From: Bacteroidaceae bacterium
GTDB lineage: Bacteria > Bacteroidota > Bacteroidia > Bacteroidales > Bacteroidaceae
Length of the DNA: 64,000 bases
Direction of reading: 5' to 3'
NCBI GenBank assembly: GCA_017429945.1
Contig: JAFRNY010000007.1
Coordinates: forward strand, 22,542 to 86,541
Positions 59,212 through 64,000 of this stretch are shown in pieces (within the stretch, counting starts at the first letter, position 1; the number at the start of each line of letters is the position of its first letter). The position numbers were made by a program, and so were the translations under genes. The notes beneath the pieces were generated by a model that was not told where the DNA came from, ran no database searches, and worked only from the letters and a program-made list of their open reading frames with translations.

Positions 59212-60867
59212 ATGCCAGCAAGAAGACTATTCTGGGCTGCTCTGTTAACCTTAGCAGCCGCAATGCCAGCAGAGGCGCAAAACGAAGCCTTGCTCGACAG
59301 CCTCGACCGCGTCATCGAGCAGCGCGAAACATATTGGCAGAGAAAGATGGACTACATCGCGCAACGGCGAAAGCAGATGGCACAAACCAATAATGCGCGA
59401 ACACGGCTTGACTGCTGCATCGACATAAGCAAAGCTTACTATGTCACCAATTTCGATTCGGCACTTTATTATATAGATTTGGCGGAAGAGCAGGCCAAAG
59501 TACTACGCGACGAGCAAGATGCCTGGCAGTGCATAATCAACAAGGCCGAGCTTCTGGCGTTCAGAGGCATGTACTCCGAGGCCGATGAACTGCTTCGGGG
59601 AATCGACGTTCAACAGCTCGACAGCACATCACTCTTTCAATTCCTCATAACCGACTTCCGCGTCAACCAGTATCGGGCCGACTACCTCGGCGATGAGCTA
59701 TACGCCCCTCGCTTCCGACAACAAGGTTTCGAGCGCCTACGGCAAGCTATGCCGCTCGTGTCCGAGCAGAACGAGGCTTTTGACTATTATGCTGGAGAGT
59801 ACAATATTTTTATAAGTAATGACGAACAGCAGGCTATGAGGCACTACCACCGTGCGGCCGACAAACTGTCGCCCGACTCGCGATTCTACGCTATGGCATG
59901 CTACGCCCTGGCAAGCAACTACCACGCCAACAACGATATCGAGCACAGCATAGAATATCTTGCACGGGCGTCAATCTCAGACCTCATCAACAGTTCGAAA
60001 GAAAGCATGGCATTGCAAGACCTCGCACAGGTGCTCTTTGCAGGACCCAAGCCGCAGATTGAGCGCGCTCAGCGCTACGTCAACGTCGCTCTGGCCGATG
60101 CCCAGCAGTCGAACAACCGCTTGCGCACGCTCGACATTGCCAAGAAGTCGCCCGAGATTATTCTCACTTATCAGGCACTGCTCTCGCAACAGAACCAGAC
60201 GCTGCGCCGTGCCCTGTGGGCGCTGTCGCTCCTGGCCGTGCTGATGGTGGCCCTGATTGTATTCATCGTGCGGCAAAACTCGCTGCTCACCCAGCGCCGC
60301 CGCGCCCTCGCCGAAAGCAACAGCCAACTGTCGCTCCTCAACGAACAACTGGGAACGCTCAACGAGCAGCTGGCCGACACCAACGGCCGACTCATCGCCA
60401 CGAACAAGCGACGTGAGAGCCTCGCTAAGGTCTACATCGACCTCTGCGCAACTTACATACATCGCCTCGAACGCTTCCAACTGCTCGTACAGCGAAAGAT
60501 TAAAGCCAAACAAACAACCGACCTCTTGAGCGCCATATCGTCGCAACGTCTGTCGGCAGAAGAAAATGCAGCCTTCATGCACCGCTTCGACAAAACGTTT
60601 CTCGAACTCTACCCCACGTTTGTCAACGAGTTCAACGCCCTACTCCTTGAGGGCGAGCAGATCACACTCCCCCACTCCTCCACGCTCACCACTGAGCTGC
60701 GCATCTTCGCGCTCATACGCCTCGGCGTGAAGGAGAGCTCAGAGATTGCCGCCCTCCTACAGTTCGCCCCGCGAACCGTATACAACTATCGCTCTGCCTT
60801 CAAGACCCGTGTCCGCGACCGCGAACACTTCGAGGAGCAAGTATGCAAGCTCTGTACCGAAAACTAA
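59212..60867 (+). CDS. susR-like: SusR-like membrane-anchored transcription activator
   Basis: The 551-aa protein has a signal/anchor (ending AEAQ), a periplasmic TPR-like region (about 50-320), one transmembrane helix (about 334-353, WALSLLAVLMVALIVFIVRQ), a coiled-coil segment (LSLLNEQLGTLNEQLADTNG) and a C-terminal DUF6377/LuxR-like region with a helix-turn-helix (SEIAALLQFAPRTVYNYRSAF). The layout matches SusR, which senses maltose or isomaltose in the periplasm. It is divergent from susC and should activate the dextran locus when its inducer, perhaps isomaltose or panose, is present. Confidence 0.9.
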   Translation: MPARRLFWAALLTLAAAMPAEAQNEALLDSLDRVIEQRETYWQRKMDYIAQRRKQMAQTNNARTRLDCCIDISKAYYVTNFDSALYYIDLAEEQAKVLRDEQDAWQCIINKAELLAFRGMYSEADELLRGIDVQQLDSTSLFQFLITDFRVNQYRADYLGDELYAPRFRQQGFERLRQAMPLVSEQNEAFDYYAGEYNIFISNDEQQAMRHYHRAADKLSPDSRFYAMACYALASNYHANNDIEHSIEYLARASISDLINSSKESMALQDLAQVLFAGPKPQIERAQRYVNVALADAQQSNNRLRTLDIAKKSPEIILTYQALLSQQNQTLRRALWALSLLAVLMVALIVFIVRQNSLLTQRRRALAESNSQLSLLNEQLGTLNEQLADTNGRLIATNKRRESLAKVYIDLCATYIHRLERFQLLVQRKIKAKQTTDLLSAISSQRLSAEENAAFMHRFDKTFLELYPTFVNEFNALLLEGEQITLPHSSTLTTELRIFALIRLGVKESSEIAALLQFAPRTVYNYRSAFKTRVRDREHFEEQVCKLCTEN

Positions 60868-60870
60868 AAA

Positions 60871-60903
60871 AATCGCATAGCGACAGTCTGTAGCTATGCG
60901 ATT
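60871..60903 (+). terminator. Terminator after the SusR-like gene
   Basis: AATCGCATAGC pairs with GCTATGCGATT around an 11-nt loop. The A run before and TTCTTAATT after suit a bidirectional terminator. Confidence 0.75.
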
Positions 60904-60925
60904 CTTAATTGATTAGTTTTTACCG

Positions 60926-60995
60926 TGCCCGGCGTTCCTCCGCCGGGTCATATTGCGCCAGCCTTGGCCGCAGTGCCCGGCGTTCCTCCGCCGGG
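60926..60995. repeat. Two copies of a 22-nt GC hairpin
   Basis: TGCCCGGCGTTCCTCCGCCGGG occurs at 60926-60947 and again at 60974-60995, 48 bp apart. Each folds as CCCGGCG-TTCCTC-CGCCGGG. They lie directly downstream of the clpB stop and the SusR-like gene. Confidence 0.85.
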
Positions 60996-61008
60996 TCTTC
61001 AGTCGTCA

Positions 61009-63642
<2,634 letters not shown>

Positions 63643-64000
63643 GATTCTGATTTTATATTTAATGATTTACTATTTACTATCTTTCCACGTCCCGCAAACT
63701 TCAGGACTATTGGTTTCACCACCATCGCCGCAAAAGGTATGCAAAGAGCTTCGCCGCAGCCAAAAAGTCTGATTATCTGCCTTTTTGACCGCCGCCCCAC
63801 CCCATCTCTGCCACCTCTGCCGCCCAAGAATCATCAAAAGAGAAGAAAAAGAGAAGAAAAAGAGACATAAACATAACTCCCATCTCATAAAAACCATTAA
63901 CTTTGTCGCAGAAATAAACCCTAAGCCCCTAAATAATCCTCATTTTTCATTTTTCACTTTTCACTTTTCATTACGGCCCCGGCCGTTCAACCCTAAACGA
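63643..64000. other. Intergenic region upstream of clpB with a promoter and a composite repeat
   Basis: No supported gene is present. A plus-strand TAACTTTG box at 63898-63905 suggests that a gene beginning beyond the window is transcribed rightward. AT-rich 7-bp units occur near 63652-63680. At 63942-63972 ATTTTTC, ATTTTTC, ACTTTTC and ACTTTTC units lead into ACGGCC-CC-GGCCGT (63973-63986) and then TTCAACCCTAAACG. This is the same composite arrangement as at 14150-14232. I see no clear clpB promoter or CIRCE-type element. Confidence 0.65.

Overview
This window is a chromosomal segment of a Bacteroidota bacterium, most likely order Bacteroidales (a Prevotellaceae- or Muribaculaceae-like gut organism; the family call is inference). 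The support is a SusC/SusD pair with a SusR-type regulator, a PorT homologue, many lipoproteins and glycoside hydrolases, coding DNA that is fairly GC-rich by eye, and promoters of the Bacteroidales form (TTTG, about 20 bp, TAnnTTTG) in place of E. coli-type -35/-10 boxes. I found no rRNA, insertion sequence, integrase, prophage or CRISPR array.

Layout. 1-3.4 kb: the end of a surface protein and two unfamiliar lipoproteins. 3.4-7.1 kb: pnp and comF, separated by about 760 bp of repeats. 7.2-10.6 kb: tRNA-Met, a GH2 glycosidase and porT. 10.7-20.5 kb (minus strand): trpS, mutL, a 98-aa membrane protein, an OstA-like protein, two SurA-type chaperones and guaB. 20.9-24 kb (minus): a secreted KduI, a GxxExxY protein between inverted repeats, and a lone galactitol-type PTS EIIC. 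24.1-29.8 kb (minus): two coiled-coil envelope proteins, class I fumarase, hflX and rsmI. 30-32 kb (plus): tdk, an AI-2E-type transporter and tRNA-Lys. 32.3-34.9 kb: a large GH43 protein. 34.9-40.4 kb (minus): iorA, iorB, an aminotransferase, an arylacetate-CoA ligase and an ACT protein. 40.4-48.5 kb: an omega-amidase, a PI-PLC-like protein, a GH31 with dockerin- and cohesin-like ends, and radA. 48.9-60.9 kb: a complete alpha-glucan locus (GH97, GH66, SusE/F-like, SusD, SusC and a divergent SusR-like regulator), best read as a dextran utilisation locus. 61-63.6 kb: clpB.

How the genes work together. In the dextran locus, GH66 would cut alpha-1,6-glucan at the cell surface, SusC/D and the SusE/F-like protein would bind and import the fragments, and GH97 would release glucose in the periplasm. 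The ior cluster links aromatic amino acids, arylpyruvates, arylacetyl-CoA and arylacetates. The secreted KduI beside an orphan EIIC suggests periplasmic isomerisation of an unsaturated-uronate product followed by PTS-independent uptake.

The most unusual feature is in the gaps between genes. At least six intergenic arrays have different unit sequences but the same 21-22 bp period, and more than a dozen others are 7-8 bp tandem arrays. One 7-bp array lies in frame inside the GH31 catalytic domain.
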